A stretch of DNA of 64,000 nt from UBA1424 sp041654095 (GCA_041654095.1 JBAZED010000003.1:1-64000); one strand, 5' to 3'; positions 51,463-60,499 are shown, counted from the stretch's first letter. Numbers and translations: made by a program. Notes: generated from the sequence alone by a model not told the origin.

Positions 51463-51663
51463 TTATTTACTCCATTCCGCAAAGGCTTCTTTCAGCGTTT
51501 GTAGCAGCGATCCGGCCGCCCAGTCTTCTAGGCTGAGAAAGATGGCCGCAAAAGCCGCGATGGCGACGACGACGAGAATTGTCGGCAACAGTTCCTCGCG
51601 CTTTGGCCAGCGGACGCGCTTGCCTTCCTTGATGACTTCAGCGGTGTATTTTTTGACATCCAT
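51463..51663 (-). CDS. secE: Preprotein translocase subunit SecE
   Basis: This is the short Gram-positive form (66 aa): an amphipathic cytosolic helix (EGKRVRWPKREELL, with the conserved W-P-K) and one membrane segment. It is part of SecYEG in the membrane. Genes rpmG-secE-nusG are contiguous, the standard order. Confidence 0.97.
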   Translation of the reverse strand: MDVKKYTAEVIKEGKRVRWPKREELLPTILVVVAIAAFAAIFLSLEDWAAGSLLQTLKEAFAEWSK

Positions 51664-51674
51664 TTGCTTGCCTC

Positions 51675-51824
51675 CTATTTGCTTTCTTTATGCAAGGTAT
51701 ATTGATTGCAGTGCGGGCAGAATTTATTCATTTCAATCCGCGTTTGCGATGCGTCTTTTTTCTTGGTTGTCGCATAGTTGCGATTCAAGCAAATCGGGCA
51801 AATTAAAATGATTTTTTGACGCAT
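51675..51824 (-). CDS. rpmG: 50S ribosomal protein L33 (zinc-binding form)
   Basis: This 49-aa gene (MRQKIILICPICLNRNYAT...) has two CxxC pairs (C9, C12, C36, C39), the zinc-containing C+ type of L33. It ends 11 bp before secE, overlapping its ribosome-binding region. The position upstream of secE is typical of Bacillota. Confidence 0.96.
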   Translation of the reverse strand: MRQKIILICPICLNRNYATTKKKDASQTRIEMNKFCPHCNQYTLHKESK

Positions 51825-51907
51825 ATTTTTAGTTATCCTACCTTATATCTTGCCTACAAAATATACCACTCAAAAAAACGCATGTCAACAAATGAATTCG
51901 GACGCGC

Positions 51908-52531
51908 TCACATGAGGCATTTTTTTATTTTCATTCCGAGCTCATCGTGGTAAAAATCATTGAGGCGCCGTCGCACGACTGTGACTTTAATATTTGTGAT
52001 TTTCGCAATTTCATCCGCGGAATAACCGGCCGCTTTCAGCATGACAATTCTCTTTACCGACTCCTCGTAATTTGTGCGCGAGTCGCTTTCGATCAGACAA
52101 AACGCACCATTGACGTTGGCGTAGTTGCGGGCATCGATTTTTTGTCGATCATCAGCCAGCACATCATGAAAGGTCAAAGTTGACTCAGGGGTAACGGTTG
52201 AATCTAAGCTGAAGGAATTATTACGGGGGCTATTCGGATTTGAAAGCGTTCGATAGAAACCTGCCAAATCGCGATTTAAGACTTTGAGAAAATAGGTTTG
52301 GAAGAGATTGCCGTCAAACATATAGCGTTTGATGGCTTTGTGAAAAGACTCGAGAAAGATGGAGTAATAATCGTTCATATCCGCCCCGATAAGACGCGAT
52401 TGGTTGACATACTTTTTTAGAAGCGGAAGCGAGCACTGGTGCTTCCGATTGAGCAAGAGGCGATACGCCTCAAGACTATTTTGGCGATAACATAAAATAA
52501 GCTGCTCATCACAAACTGTATCATTTGACAT
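51908..52531 (-). CDS. Divergent sigma-70-family factor at the sigH position
   Basis: The 207-aa protein has a region-2-like part (about 10-90: DMNDYYSIFLESFHKAIKRY, then TYFLKVLNRDLAGFYRTL) and a C-terminal region-4 helix-turn-helix (about 160-200: VMLKAAGYSADEIAKITNIKVTVVRRRLNDF). Sequence is divergent, but the location between rlmB and rpmG-secE-nusG is that of sigH in Bacillus, where SigH drives early stationary-phase and competence genes. A comparable divergent sigma factor in Mycoplasma genitalium controls recombination genes. It is probably an alternative sigma factor; the regulon is unknown. Confidence 0.7.
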   Translation of the reverse strand: MSNDTVCDEQLILCYRQNSLEAYRLLLNRKHQCSLPLLKKYVNQSRLIGADMNDYYSIFLESFHKAIKRYMFDGNLFQTYFLKVLNRDLAGFYRTLSNPNSPRNNSFSLDSTVTPESTLTFHDVLADDRQKIDARNYANVNGAFCLIESDSRTNYEESVKRIVMLKAAGYSADEIAKITNIKVTVVRRRLNDFYHDELGMKIKKCLM

Positions 52532-52552
52532 ATTTCCTCCAATAGGAGAAAT

Positions 52553-53266
52553 CTATCGCAACGCGATAATGTTCGAGATTAAGATACCCGCGGCGACTGA
52601 GACATTGAGCGAATTTACATGTCCGCACATCGGTATTTTGATGATGTAATCACTTCGTTCAAGGAGGAGGCGGCTGACGCCTTCGCCTTCACTTCCCAGG
52701 ATGAGGACGAGCGGCCTTCGATAGTCGACTTCCCGATAAGTCAGCTGAGCTGTGCCATCGCTGGCCACAACCCAAAAGCCGGCTTGTTTCAGTTTTTGAA
52801 CGGCAGCGCTGAGATTGCTCACTTCGCTGACTTTTACATGATCAATTGCTCCGGTCGACACTTTTGCCACCGTCGCATTTAACGAGACTTGATCATGCTT
52901 TTTGATGATTACGCCATCAACGCCAAAGGCATCGCATGTCCGCAAGATGGCACCGAGATTGTGAGGATCCTTTAGGGAATCTAAAATCACGATGAGCGGA
53001 TATTGCTTGTCTCGACACGAGGCGAGAATCTCTTCCAAGAGGTAGTAGCGGAAATCAAGGACTGAGGCAACGATACCCTGATGAACGCCTTTTTTTGAAA
53101 GCTCGTCAAGTTTTACTTGGCCGACCCTTTCAATTGAGATTTTCTTTGCATTAAGCTTTGAAAGCAGCTTTGCGTCGCTGAAACAATTGTCAAGGTAAAC
53201 CTTCTCAACGCGATTCTCGCCGAGGGAACTTAATACTGGATTTCTCCCGTATATTAATTTTGACAT
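52553..53266 (-). CDS. rlmB: 23S rRNA (guanosine-2'-O) methyltransferase, RlmB/SpoU type
   Basis: The 237-aa knotted methyltransferase has the N-terminal SpoU substrate-binding domain (IYGRNPVLSSL), and the SPOUT motifs LDSLKDPHNLGAILRTCDAFGVDGVI, LILGSEGEGVSRLLL and the final MCGHVNSLNVSVAAGI. It methylates a 23S (or tRNA) guanosine. The order cysS-(mgtC)-rlmB-sigma factor matches Bacillus, with mgtC added and mrnC and yacP absent. Confidence 0.95.
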   Translation of the reverse strand: MSKLIYGRNPVLSSLGENRVEKVYLDNCFSDAKLLSKLNAKKISIERVGQVKLDELSKKGVHQGIVASVLDFRYYLLEEILASCRDKQYPLIVILDSLKDPHNLGAILRTCDAFGVDGVIIKKHDQVSLNATVAKVSTGAIDHVKVSEVSNLSAAVQKLKQAGFWVVASDGTAQLTYREVDYRRPLVLILGSEGEGVSRLLLERSDYIIKIPMCGHVNSLNVSVAAGILISNIIALR

Positions 53267-53301
53267 GTTTTAGCGATGGTTTTTCTCAAATTAAGTTAAT
53301 A

Positions 53302-54051
53302 TTAACTTTCGGTCGAAAGTTTGATATCCAGCGGATTAATTTTTTCGCGGAGATCGTCGATAAAGGCTGTGACTTGGGACTTGGCGACAAACGAGCAGCG
53401 CATCGTCAAGCGGAGAACCGATTGATTCTGATATTCGACGATTTGCGATTCAAGATCGCGAATAGCGATACCGTAATGATTGGCAACTAAGTGTATTTCT
53501 TTGAGAATCGGTCGGTCGCTCGGGACGACGATGCGGATGATCGGGTTGCGGCGGCTTGCCAATTTTTCAATCTTTCGGAGCGACACGAGTGAGACAAAGG
53601 CGAGAATGGTCGCGATGATAGCGATAATGAAGTTGCCGCTGCCCGTGGCGATGCCGATGGCCATGGCCAACCACAAGGTCGTCGCCGTCGTGAGACCTTT
53701 GACATCTGTTCCGGTTTGAATAATCGTGCCGGCACCTAAAAAGCCGATGCCGCTAACGACTTGGGCGGCGAGGCGAGCTGGATCGCGATTGCTATTTTGA
53801 AAAATGACCGGGAATCCATATAGGGATATCATCATGATTAATGCCGAGCCAATGGCGACGAGAAGGTGGGTTCTCAAGCCGGCGGCATGACCGTGATATT
53901 CGCGTTCAAAGCCGATGATTCCGGCGCATATAATCGTCACGAGCAGAGAGACAAAAACGAGAATGATCGTCCCCCAGCCGTTGCCTCCAAACAAGGAGTG
54001 AAACCAGCTGACAATTTGTTGATCAATAGTAAGAATGCTGTCATTTCCCAT
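53302..54051 (-). CDS. MgtC/SapB-family membrane protein
   Basis: The 249-aa protein has about five membrane segments with the MgtC hallmark (GIIGFEREYHGHAAGLRTHLLV and QVVSGIGFLGAGTII) and a C-terminal cytosolic ACT-like domain (about 165-245: IIRIVVPSDRPILKEIHLVANHYGIAIRDLES). Such proteins relate to Mg2+ limitation and ATP synthase or phosphate control in other bacteria. It is inserted between cysS and rlmB and is probably cotranscribed with them (gaps of 14 and 35 bp). Confidence 0.92.
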   Translation of the reverse strand: MGNDSILTIDQQIVSWFHSLFGGNGWGTIILVFVSLLVTIICAGIIGFEREYHGHAAGLRTHLLVAIGSALIMMISLYGFPVIFQNSNRDPARLAAQVVSGIGFLGAGTIIQTGTDVKGLTTATTLWLAMAIGIATGSGNFIIAIIATILAFVSLVSLRKIEKLASRRNPIIRIVVPSDRPILKEIHLVANHYGIAIRDLESQIVEYQNQSVLRLTMRCSFVAKSQVTAFIDDLREKINPLDIKLSTES

Positions 54052-54065
54052 ATCGTGCTTGCCTC

Positions 54066-55403
54066 CTAAATGATGTGTTTAGTCATGAGAATTTGGCGTA
54101 AACGGTCGCTTTCTGCAAAGTTTTTGTCGGATTTTAATCGCATATAACTGGCATATAATTCTTTGTCTTCAACGTTTAACAAAGGGTAGCTAACCTTGAG
54201 ACCAAGGAGTTCAAGCATGGCGAGTGCCTCAATAAGAAGCTTTTTAATGAGGCGGTAATCAAGCGGCTTTTGGCGCAAAACACCATTGGCTTTCTTTATT
54301 ATAGCAAATAACTCAGTTATTGCATTGGGGGTGTTTAAATCATTGGCCAGGTGAGAAAGAAACGGTTCAATATCCGGTTTTTCAAAAGGAATCAGCGAGA
54401 TATCGGCCAGTTGCAAAACGACTGCTAATTGAGAGATCGCATTCTGGATTCTTCCATACTCGATCGCGGCCGCATCCATAACATCGGGGCTAAAGCTGAG
54501 AGGTGACCGATAATATGTTCCGAGCAAGACGAGACGAACGATGTTGCCATCATACTTTTTGATGGCGTCTTTAGCGAGGATGACATTGCCGATCGACTTG
54601 GACATTTTGTCTTCACCAAAAGTGATATAACCGTTGTGCATCCAGTATCGCGCAATCTTGTTGCCGTTATGGGCTTTGCTTTGGGCAATCTCATTTTCAT
54701 GATGCGGGAATTTAAGATCGAACCCACCACCGTGAATGTCGATTTGGCCATCTGGAAAAAGGGAATTGATCATCGCACAGCATTCCGTGTGCCAGCCCGG
54801 ACGGCCTCGCGACCAGCGCGAATCCCAGCTAATGCCGATATCGGTTTTCTTCCACAAGACAAAATCGAGGGAAGATTCCTTTTTCGCATTTTCTTCGACG
54901 CGCGCTCCGCTGATCAAATCGTCGATGTTGATTTTGCTCAATTCGCCGTAGTCGGATATCGACGAGACGCGAAAGAAGACATCTCCATCGACGACATAAG
55001 CCGCTCCATTGGCGACGAGATCTTCGATGTAGCGGATGATTTCCGGAATATACTTAGTGACTCGAGGAGAAAAAGTCGGAGGGAGCGAATTGACGGCAGC
55101 CGAAACCTTGTTGAATTCTCTGATGTAGCGAACCGCTAAAGCTGACTCGTCGGTATTTTCAGCCACCGCCCGGTTGATGATTTTATCATCGACATCGGTG
55201 AAGTTGCTCACAAAGGTCACTTGATAAGATTCGTGGATGAAGAGGCGGCGCAAGACATCGAAGACGACGACAGGCCGCAGATTTCCGATGTGTGGATCGT
55301 TATAAACCGTCGGTCCGCAGACGTAGATTGAAACCTTTCCAGGCCGCAACGGCACAAAGGTTTCCAATTGGTTAGTAAGGGAATTAAAAAGTTTGATTTC
55401 CAT
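54066..55403 (-). CDS. cysS: Cysteinyl-tRNA synthetase
   Basis: The 445-aa class I synthetase charges tRNA-Cys. It contains the zinc-coordinating CGPTVYNDPHIGN (29-41, with the HIGH motif), the second zinc segment WHTECCAM, DIHGGGFDLKFPHHENE, and KMSKS in EDKMSKSIGN (near 266). The C-terminal part is somewhat short but complete. No T-box is visible in the 78-bp upstream gap; instead a TATAAT and an 8-bp inverted repeat lie there. Confidence 0.98.
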   Translation of the reverse strand: MEIKLFNSLTNQLETFVPLRPGKVSIYVCGPTVYNDPHIGNLRPVVVFDVLRRLFIHESYQVTFVSNFTDVDDKIINRAVAENTDESALAVRYIREFNKVSAAVNSLPPTFSPRVTKYIPEIIRYIEDLVANGAAYVVDGDVFFRVSSISDYGELSKINIDDLISGARVEENAKKESSLDFVLWKKTDIGISWDSRWSRGRPGWHTECCAMINSLFPDGQIDIHGGGFDLKFPHHENEIAQSKAHNGNKIARYWMHNGYITFGEDKMSKSIGNVILAKDAIKKYDGNIVRLVLLGTYYRSPLSFSPDVMDAAAIEYGRIQNAISQLAVVLQLADISLIPFEKPDIEPFLSHLANDLNTPNAITELFAIIKKANGVLRQKPLDYRLIKKLLIEALAMLELLGLKVSYPLLNVEDKELYASYMRLKSDKNFAESDRLRQILMTKHII

Positions 55404-55432
55404 GGTTTTACTCTAATAATAAATTATAGCAC

Positions 55433-55453
55433 AAACAAAAATATCTTTTGTTT
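55433..55453. promoter_or_regulatory. Inverted repeat at the cysS promoter
   Basis: AAACAAAA (55433-55440) and TTTTGTTT (55446-55453) form a perfect inverted repeat with a five-base centre. On the minus strand it overlaps the -35 region of a promoter with TATAAT four bases further on. It may be an operator for cysS or a weak terminator of the upstream gene. Confidence 0.45.
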
Positions 55454-55481
55454 ATGGTTGGCGATTATACTAACACTTGCT

Positions 55482-56138
55482 TTAAGCAAAAACAATCCTT
55501 TTCAAATCGGAAATGCTATTGACAACAAAAGTTGCTTTCTTTAGAAGTTCATTTTGATAATCGCCATATCCCCAAGTCACCAAGCAGACATCGAGTCCGG
55601 AATTCAATCCGGTGAGAACATCAACTTCGCTGTCGCCGACAAAAAGAGCATCAGAACTAGAAATATTGCAGCCGCTCAACAAGCGATTGACGAGATAGGG
55701 ATCAGGTTTTTCGGGACGGCCTTCTTCGTGACCGTAGACGGCATCAAAGATATCCCCATCAAAAAAACGCGCGACGATCTCTTTAGCCAGATGATTCGGC
55801 TTGTTGCTTGCGACAAATAGTCTGAGACCTTGCTTTTTAAAATCGGTCAAGAGCGAAATGATTCCGTCGTAAGGGTGGGTTTTTTGGCCTTGAAAGATTT
55901 CATAGTTCTTCGAAAAAGCTTCGAGGAGATGATCGAATTCTTCCTCGGTGTGAGGATGGTTTTTCAAGGCGCGAGCGATGATGTTCCGGGCCCCCATCCC
56001 GATTAATTTCTTAGTGCCTCCCTCGTCATAAGAAAAATCATAACCACATGTCTTTAATGACAAATTGAGGGCTGTGGTGATGTCGCTGATGGTGTGGAGG
56101 ATGGTGCCATCAAGATCAAAGAGAATTGCTTTGTACAT
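55482..56138 (-). CDS. HAD-family phosphatase, phosphoglycolate-phosphatase-like
   Basis: The 218-aa protein has HAD motif I FDLDGTILHT (7-16), motif II VASNKPN, a Lys in GRPEKPDPY and motif IV VGDSEVD. It has a helical cap as in Gph and PpaX. The substrate cannot be deduced. The start is ATG 56138, where homologues begin (MYKAILFDLDG); the frame is open far upstream but not homologous. It is related to the HAD gene at 7886-8536. It stands alone behind the hydA terminator. Confidence 0.88.
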   Translation of the reverse strand: MYKAILFDLDGTILHTISDITTALNLSLKTCGYDFSYDEGGTKKLIGMGARNIIARALKNHPHTEEEFDHLLEAFSKNYEIFQGQKTHPYDGIISLLTDFKKQGLRLFVASNKPNHLAKEIVARFFDGDIFDAVYGHEEGRPEKPDPYLVNRLLSGCNISSSDALFVGDSEVDVLTGLNSGLDVCLVTWGYGDYQNELLKKATFVVNSISDLKRIVFA

Positions 56139-56149
56139 ATTGTTTATTA

Positions 56150-56182
56150 ATAAAAGGAGCCAATATTTTGATTTTTGGCCCC
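56150..56182 (-). terminator. Terminator after hydA
   Basis: On the minus strand GGGGCCAA pairs with TTGGCTCC (56175-56182 with 56156-56163, one G-U) around an 11-nt loop, followed by TTTTATT. Confidence 0.75.
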
Positions 56183-56196
56183 GATTTGCATTATTT

Positions 56197-57975
56197 TTAC
56201 TTTGTTGGGAAACGAACACGATCGGCGACGTAACTCGTGTGGAGGAGTTCGTGGGCTTTGTGACCGCAAGGTTCGCCGAGGAAATTTTTATAGAGGCGAA
56301 GGATGTCTTTATTGTTATGCGATTGGCGAACGACTTGCTTTTCATCTTCGCTATAGAGAACGCTCGCCCGTTTCTTCATATAAGTCTCGAGGATGTCATC
56401 GTCTTCATTCGGTAAGAAAACCGGTTTGACGAATGGTTGTCCGCCGCCGTTGATACAGCCGCCTGGACAACCCATGATCTCGATGAAATGATACGGGGAA
56501 GTCCCATTGCGAATTTGATCGAGGAGTGGCTTGGCATTTTTCATACCATGACTGACGGCCACGCGCACTTTCAAACCATTGATATCTACTTCGGCCTCTT
56601 TGATATTCTCAAGTCCGCGGACGTCTTTGAACGCGACGATATCAGCTTCTTTGCCGGTCAACTCGTGATAGGCGGTTCTAAGAGCCGCTTCCATGACACC
56701 ACCGGTCACGCCAAAGATCACGCCGGCACCGCTGTATTCGCCGATTAAATCATCATCGAACCCTTCATCCGGGAGTTTGTCCCAAACAATCCCGGCTCTC
56801 TTAATCAACTTCGCAAGTTCGCGAGTCGTGAGAACGGCGTCAACATCCGGAAGGTTATCGACGGCCGCATTCTGAGGACGCGTCTTTTCATACTTTTTAG
56901 CGGTGCACGGCATAATTGAGACGACAAATATGTCTTTGGGATCTAAGTTATGGGTCTGAGCAAAGTATGATTTGATGATGGCACCGCCCATTTCATGAGG
57001 TGATTTGCATGTCGAAATATGCGGGATAATGTCGGGATAGAAGTATTCCATGTAATTGATCCAACCCGGTGAACAGGAGGTGATTTGCGGCAAGATTCCG
57101 CCGTTTTTAATCCTCAAGAGAAGCTCATTGGCTTCTTCGATAATCGTCAAGTCGGCCGAGAAGTTGACGTCAAAGACGCGGTAGAAACCGAGGCGGTGCA
57201 AAGCCGCAACCATTTTGCCGGTGCCGGGAGTGCCGATCTTTTCGCCGAATTCTTCAGCGATAGCCGCACGCACGGCCGGAGCGGTTTGAACGATGACATA
57301 TTTATGGTTCATAAAAGCTTTATCGACAGCGTTGATTTCGCTATTTTCGGATAGAGCACCCGTCGGACAGACGTTGATGCACTGGCCGCACTGCATGCAA
57401 GGCGAATGCATAAAACTGCGATTGTCAGCGGGAGCGACGATCGTTTTAAAGCCGCGGAATTCTTGACCGAGAATGCCGATGCCCTGGGCTTCTTTGCAGC
57501 GGACGACACAGCGACCGCATAGGATGCACTTCGAGGTGTCGCGGACGATACCAGGAGCGAGGCGATCGAGCGTCGTTCTCGTCAACTCGCCTTTGTATGC
57601 GTCATCACGCGCTCCGGTTAACGTAGCGACATGAAGCAATTCGCATTGACCGTTTTTAGAGCACTGCTGACAGTTTTTGCTGTGATTGCTGAGCAGTAAT
57701 TCGACCGATGAGCGGCGTGCTTTTGTCGCACGTGGGGAAGAGATGCTAATTTCCATCCCTTCACTGACCGGATATGCGCAGGAAGCGACGAGACCTCGCG
57801 CACCTTTAACCTCGACAAGACAAACACGGCAGCTCGCTAGTGAGCATTTGCCATCGTTGAAAGCGCAGAGGGACGGGATATTAAAACCGCATTTTTTGGC
57901 AGCTTTTAAAATCATCAAGCCGTCTTCAACTTGAAAGGGTTTGCCCTCAATTTTAATATTTACTAATTTTGCCAT
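56197..57975 (-). CDS. hydA: [FeFe]-hydrogenase catalytic subunit HydA
   Basis: The 592-aa enzyme makes or consumes H2. In order: N-terminal [2Fe-2S] domain (C37, C44, C49, C52 region), His-ligated cluster (HSKNCQQCSKNGQC, 98-111), two [4Fe-4S] motifs (C150 to C160 and C193 to C203), then the H-cluster signatures TSCSPGW (299-305), MPCTAKKYE (355-363) and the MGCPGGCINGGGQP motif near 470. A short C-terminal small-subunit region follows. The start is ATG 57975 with AAGGAG. With HydB and HydC it matches the trimeric, probably electron-bifurcating hydrogenase that uses NADH and ferredoxin together. The maturases HydEFG are not in the window. Confidence 0.97.
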   Translation of the reverse strand: MAKLVNIKIEGKPFQVEDGLMILKAAKKCGFNIPSLCAFNDGKCSLASCRVCLVEVKGARGLVASCAYPVSEGMEISISSPRATKARRSSVELLLSNHSKNCQQCSKNGQCELLHVATLTGARDDAYKGELTRTTLDRLAPGIVRDTSKCILCGRCVVRCKEAQGIGILGQEFRGFKTIVAPADNRSFMHSPCMQCGQCINVCPTGALSENSEINAVDKAFMNHKYVIVQTAPAVRAAIAEEFGEKIGTPGTGKMVAALHRLGFYRVFDVNFSADLTIIEEANELLLRIKNGGILPQITSCSPGWINYMEYFYPDIIPHISTCKSPHEMGGAIIKSYFAQTHNLDPKDIFVVSIMPCTAKKYEKTRPQNAAVDNLPDVDAVLTTRELAKLIKRAGIVWDKLPDEGFDDDLIGEYSGAGVIFGVTGGVMEAALRTAYHELTGKEADIVAFKDVRGLENIKEAEVDINGLKVRVAVSHGMKNAKPLLDQIRNGTSPYHFIEIMGCPGGCINGGGQPFVKPVFLPNEDDDILETYMKKRASVLYSEDEKQVVRQSHNNKDILRLYKNFLGEPCGHKAHELLHTSYVADRVRFPTK

Positions 57976-57989
57976 GAATAATTCTCCTT

Positions 57990-59861
57990 CTAGCGTTTGA
58001 TGATGGAACCAAATGGACATACGGAATAACACATGCCGCATTTAATGCATTTTAGAGGATCGATTAGATAAGGAGTCTTGCCAAGTTCACCGCTGATGCA
58101 GCCGACTGGGCAGACGCGAGCGCACTTGCCACATTTCTTGCACTTTTCGGGGACGATATAGTATTCCATCAATTTCTTGCAGACATGAGCTGGACATTTT
58201 TTGTCGACGACGTGCGCGATATATTCATCGCGGAAGTTTGCCATCGTCGATAAGACGGGGTTAGCCGCCGTCTGGCCCAGACCGCAGAGGGAATTTTCTT
58301 TGACGGCATTCGCCAATTCCGTCAGATCGTCAAGGTCTTCTAATGAGGCGCGGCCTTCGGTAATCTTTTGGAGGTATTCAAGCATACGCTTGGTTCCAAT
58401 CCGACACGGTGTGCATTTGCCGCATGATTCATCGCATATGAATTCCATGTAGAACTTCGCGACGTCGACCATGCAGTTATCTTCGTCCATGACGATAGCG
58501 CCGCCCGAGCCCATCATCGAACCGCGAGCGATCAATGTGTCATAATCGATTGGAGTGTCCAAATCTTTTTCGGTCAAGCATCCGCCGGAAGGACCGCCGG
58601 TCTGAATGGCTTTGAATTTCTTGCCGTGCGGAATGCCGCCGCCGATTTCGTAAATCAGCTCGCGGAGCGTCGTTCCCATCGGAACTTCGACTAATCCGAC
58701 ATTATTGACTTTTCCGCCGAGGGCAAAGACCTTTGTGCCTTTTGATTTTTCGGTTCCGAGTTTCAAGAAATCATCGGCACCATTGCGAATAATATAAGGG
58801 ACGTTGGCCAAGGTCTCGACGTTGTTGACGATCGTCGGCTTCTGCCATAAACCTTTGACGGCTGGAAACGGCGGCCGGGGACGAGGCTGTCCGCGCTGCC
58901 CTTCGATGGAGTTCAGTAAAGCTGTCTCTTCACCGCAGACAAAAGCACCAGCGCCTAAGCGCACATCGACGCGGAAATTAAACCCGCTGCCGAGAATATT
59001 ATCGCCAAGGAGTCCAACTTCTTCGAGTAAGGCGATAGCCTTTCTCAGCCTCGAAACAGCGAGGGGGTATTCCGCGCGGACATAGAAATATCCGGACGAG
59101 GCCTGAATCGCATAACCGGCGATCATCATCCCTTCGATGACGGCAAAAGAATTGCCTTCGAGAATCGAGCGGTCCATAAAAGCGCCGGGATCGCCCTCAT
59201 CGCCATTGCAAACCACGTACTTAATATCGGATTTCTGATCGAGGGCAAACTGCCATTTACGGCCGGTCGGAAAACCGCCGCCACCCCGACCTCGGAGTCC
59301 GGATTTGAGAATTTCGTTGATGACATCTTGACTCTTCATCGTCGCAAGGACTTTGGAAAGAGCTCTAAATGAACCATAGCCTAATGCTTCGTCGATGTTT
59401 TCGGGATTGATAATGCCACTTCCATAGAGAGCGATTTTCGTTTGTTTTCTAAAGAAATCGATATCCTTTTCGGTGCGAGCCGGTTGGTTGGTCTTAGAAT
59501 CGACGTAAATCAAATCCTCGACGAGCCGACCACCGATGACGTCGTCTTCGATGATGCGTTCGACATCTTCGGGCTTGACCATCCGATAGAGCGTTTCGCC
59601 AGGGTAGACGCGAACAAACGGACCTTGTGAACAAAAGCCAAAACAGCCGACCGAGTCGACTGAGACTTTGTCTTCGAGACCTCTTTCTTTAATTTTTGAT
59701 TTGAGGAGTTCGATGATGTCGACGGCGCCGGTGGAAATGCAACCTAAACCCCCGCACACAAGCAAAGCTTTGGTGCCGGTTTCACCGCTAAATTTTTGAG
59801 CTAAGCACTTTTCGCAAGAGCGAATTTTATTGGCTAGTTCTTGAGGAGTGTTAATTTTCAT
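57990..59861 (-). CDS. hydB: Hydrogenase diaphorase subunit HydB (NuoF-like)
   Basis: The 623-aa subunit has an N-terminal thioredoxin-like [2Fe-2S] domain (about 1-110), the FMN/NADH domain (GLRGRGGGGFPTGRKW; CNGDEGDPGAFMDR), the SLBB segment, the NuoF [4Fe-4S] (DESCGKCTPCRIGTKRM) and two C-terminal ferredoxin clusters (CKKCGKCARVCPVGC and CIKCGMCYSVCPFGS). It accepts or donates NADH electrons. Its ATG shares a base with the hydC stop (TAATG), so the two are coupled. Confidence 0.97.
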   Translation of the reverse strand: MKINTPQELANKIRSCEKCLAQKFSGETGTKALLVCGGLGCISTGAVDIIELLKSKIKERGLEDKVSVDSVGCFGFCSQGPFVRVYPGETLYRMVKPEDVERIIEDDVIGGRLVEDLIYVDSKTNQPARTEKDIDFFRKQTKIALYGSGIINPENIDEALGYGSFRALSKVLATMKSQDVINEILKSGLRGRGGGGFPTGRKWQFALDQKSDIKYVVCNGDEGDPGAFMDRSILEGNSFAVIEGMMIAGYAIQASSGYFYVRAEYPLAVSRLRKAIALLEEVGLLGDNILGSGFNFRVDVRLGAGAFVCGEETALLNSIEGQRGQPRPRPPFPAVKGLWQKPTIVNNVETLANVPYIIRNGADDFLKLGTEKSKGTKVFALGGKVNNVGLVEVPMGTTLRELIYEIGGGIPHGKKFKAIQTGGPSGGCLTEKDLDTPIDYDTLIARGSMMGSGGAIVMDEDNCMVDVAKFYMEFICDESCGKCTPCRIGTKRMLEYLQKITEGRASLEDLDDLTELANAVKENSLCGLGQTAANPVLSTMANFRDEYIAHVVDKKCPAHVCKKLMEYYIVPEKCKKCGKCARVCPVGCISGELGKTPYLIDPLKCIKCGMCYSVCPFGSIIKR

Positions 59862-60343
59862 TAGTTGGCTTCTCCTTCGTATTCTTTGATTATCTTTTCG
59901 ACGCGGTCCACAGTTAATTTAGCGTAGACTTTGCCATTAATCGTGACCGCTGGAGCGATAGCGCATGCGCCGATGCAGCGCAAGGCGTCGACGGTAAAAC
60001 GCCCATCCGGAGTCGTCTCGCCTGGCTTGATTTTCAAAAGCTCGCAAAACTTATCGATGATGTTCTGGCTGCCTTTGACGTAGCATGCGGTTCCAAGGCA
60101 GACGCCGATGATGTATTTGCCTTTGGGTTTAAGCGAGAAAAACGAATAAAAAGTAACGACTCCATAAATCTCGGCGACCGGGATGTTCATCTCTTCCGAA
60201 ATTATCTCCTGGATTTCGAGAGGAATGTATCCAAATTCTTGTTGAATTTGTGACAAGACAACGAGTAAGGGGGTCGGCTCATGTTGATGAGAGGCGACAA
60301 TCTCCTTAATCCTTTTCTTGGCATGTTCTTGAATGGCTGCCAT
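59861..60343 (-). CDS. hydC: Hydrogenase subunit HydC (NuoE-like)
   Basis: The 160-aa thioredoxin-like [2Fe-2S] protein has the NuoE pattern CLGTACYVKGSQNI with the second pair CIGACAIAPAV. It is the first gene of hydCBA, behind its own promoter, and starts with GGAGGATAG before the ATG. It passes electrons within the hydrogenase complex. Confidence 0.97.
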   Translation of the reverse strand: MAAIQEHAKKRIKEIVASHQHEPTPLLVVLSQIQQEFGYIPLEIQEIISEEMNIPVAEIYGVVTFYSFFSLKPKGKYIIGVCLGTACYVKGSQNIIDKFCELLKIKPGETTPDGRFTVDALRCIGACAIAPAVTINGKVYAKLTVDRVEKIIKEYEGEAN

Positions 60344-60391
60344 TTTCTATCCTCCGAATGTCATAAAATGACGCATAAATGCACCTTTACT

Positions 60392-60420
60392 ATAATAGGA
60401 AAGTATCTTATATTTTTCAA
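60392..60420 (-). promoter_or_regulatory. hydCBA promoter
   Basis: On the minus strand TTGAAA (60415-60420), a 17-nt spacer and TATTAT (60392-60397). The leader holds two adjacent short palindromes (GTCAT/ATGAC and GCAT/ATGC, 60359-60382) that could bind a regulator. No Rex box of the classical TTGTGA/TTGTTA type is seen. Confidence 0.75.
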
Positions 60421-60466
60421 TATAAACTTTGGGTAAATGGACTTGTATGGGCTTACATAACGAGAT

Positions 60467-60490
60467 CGAAAAAGGAGTGTCGCCACCCCT
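60467..60490 (-). terminator. Terminator after preA
   Basis: On the minus strand a seven-base stem (AGGGGTG/CACTCCT, one G-U) closed by a GCGA tetraloop is followed by TTTTT. It lies about 10 bp past preA. Confidence 0.9.
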
Positions 60491-60499
60491 TTGTCATTC

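Noticed and set aside
55404..55481. T-box riboswitch upstream of cysS
   Set aside because: The gap is only 78 bp and lacks the T-box sequence and antiterminator.
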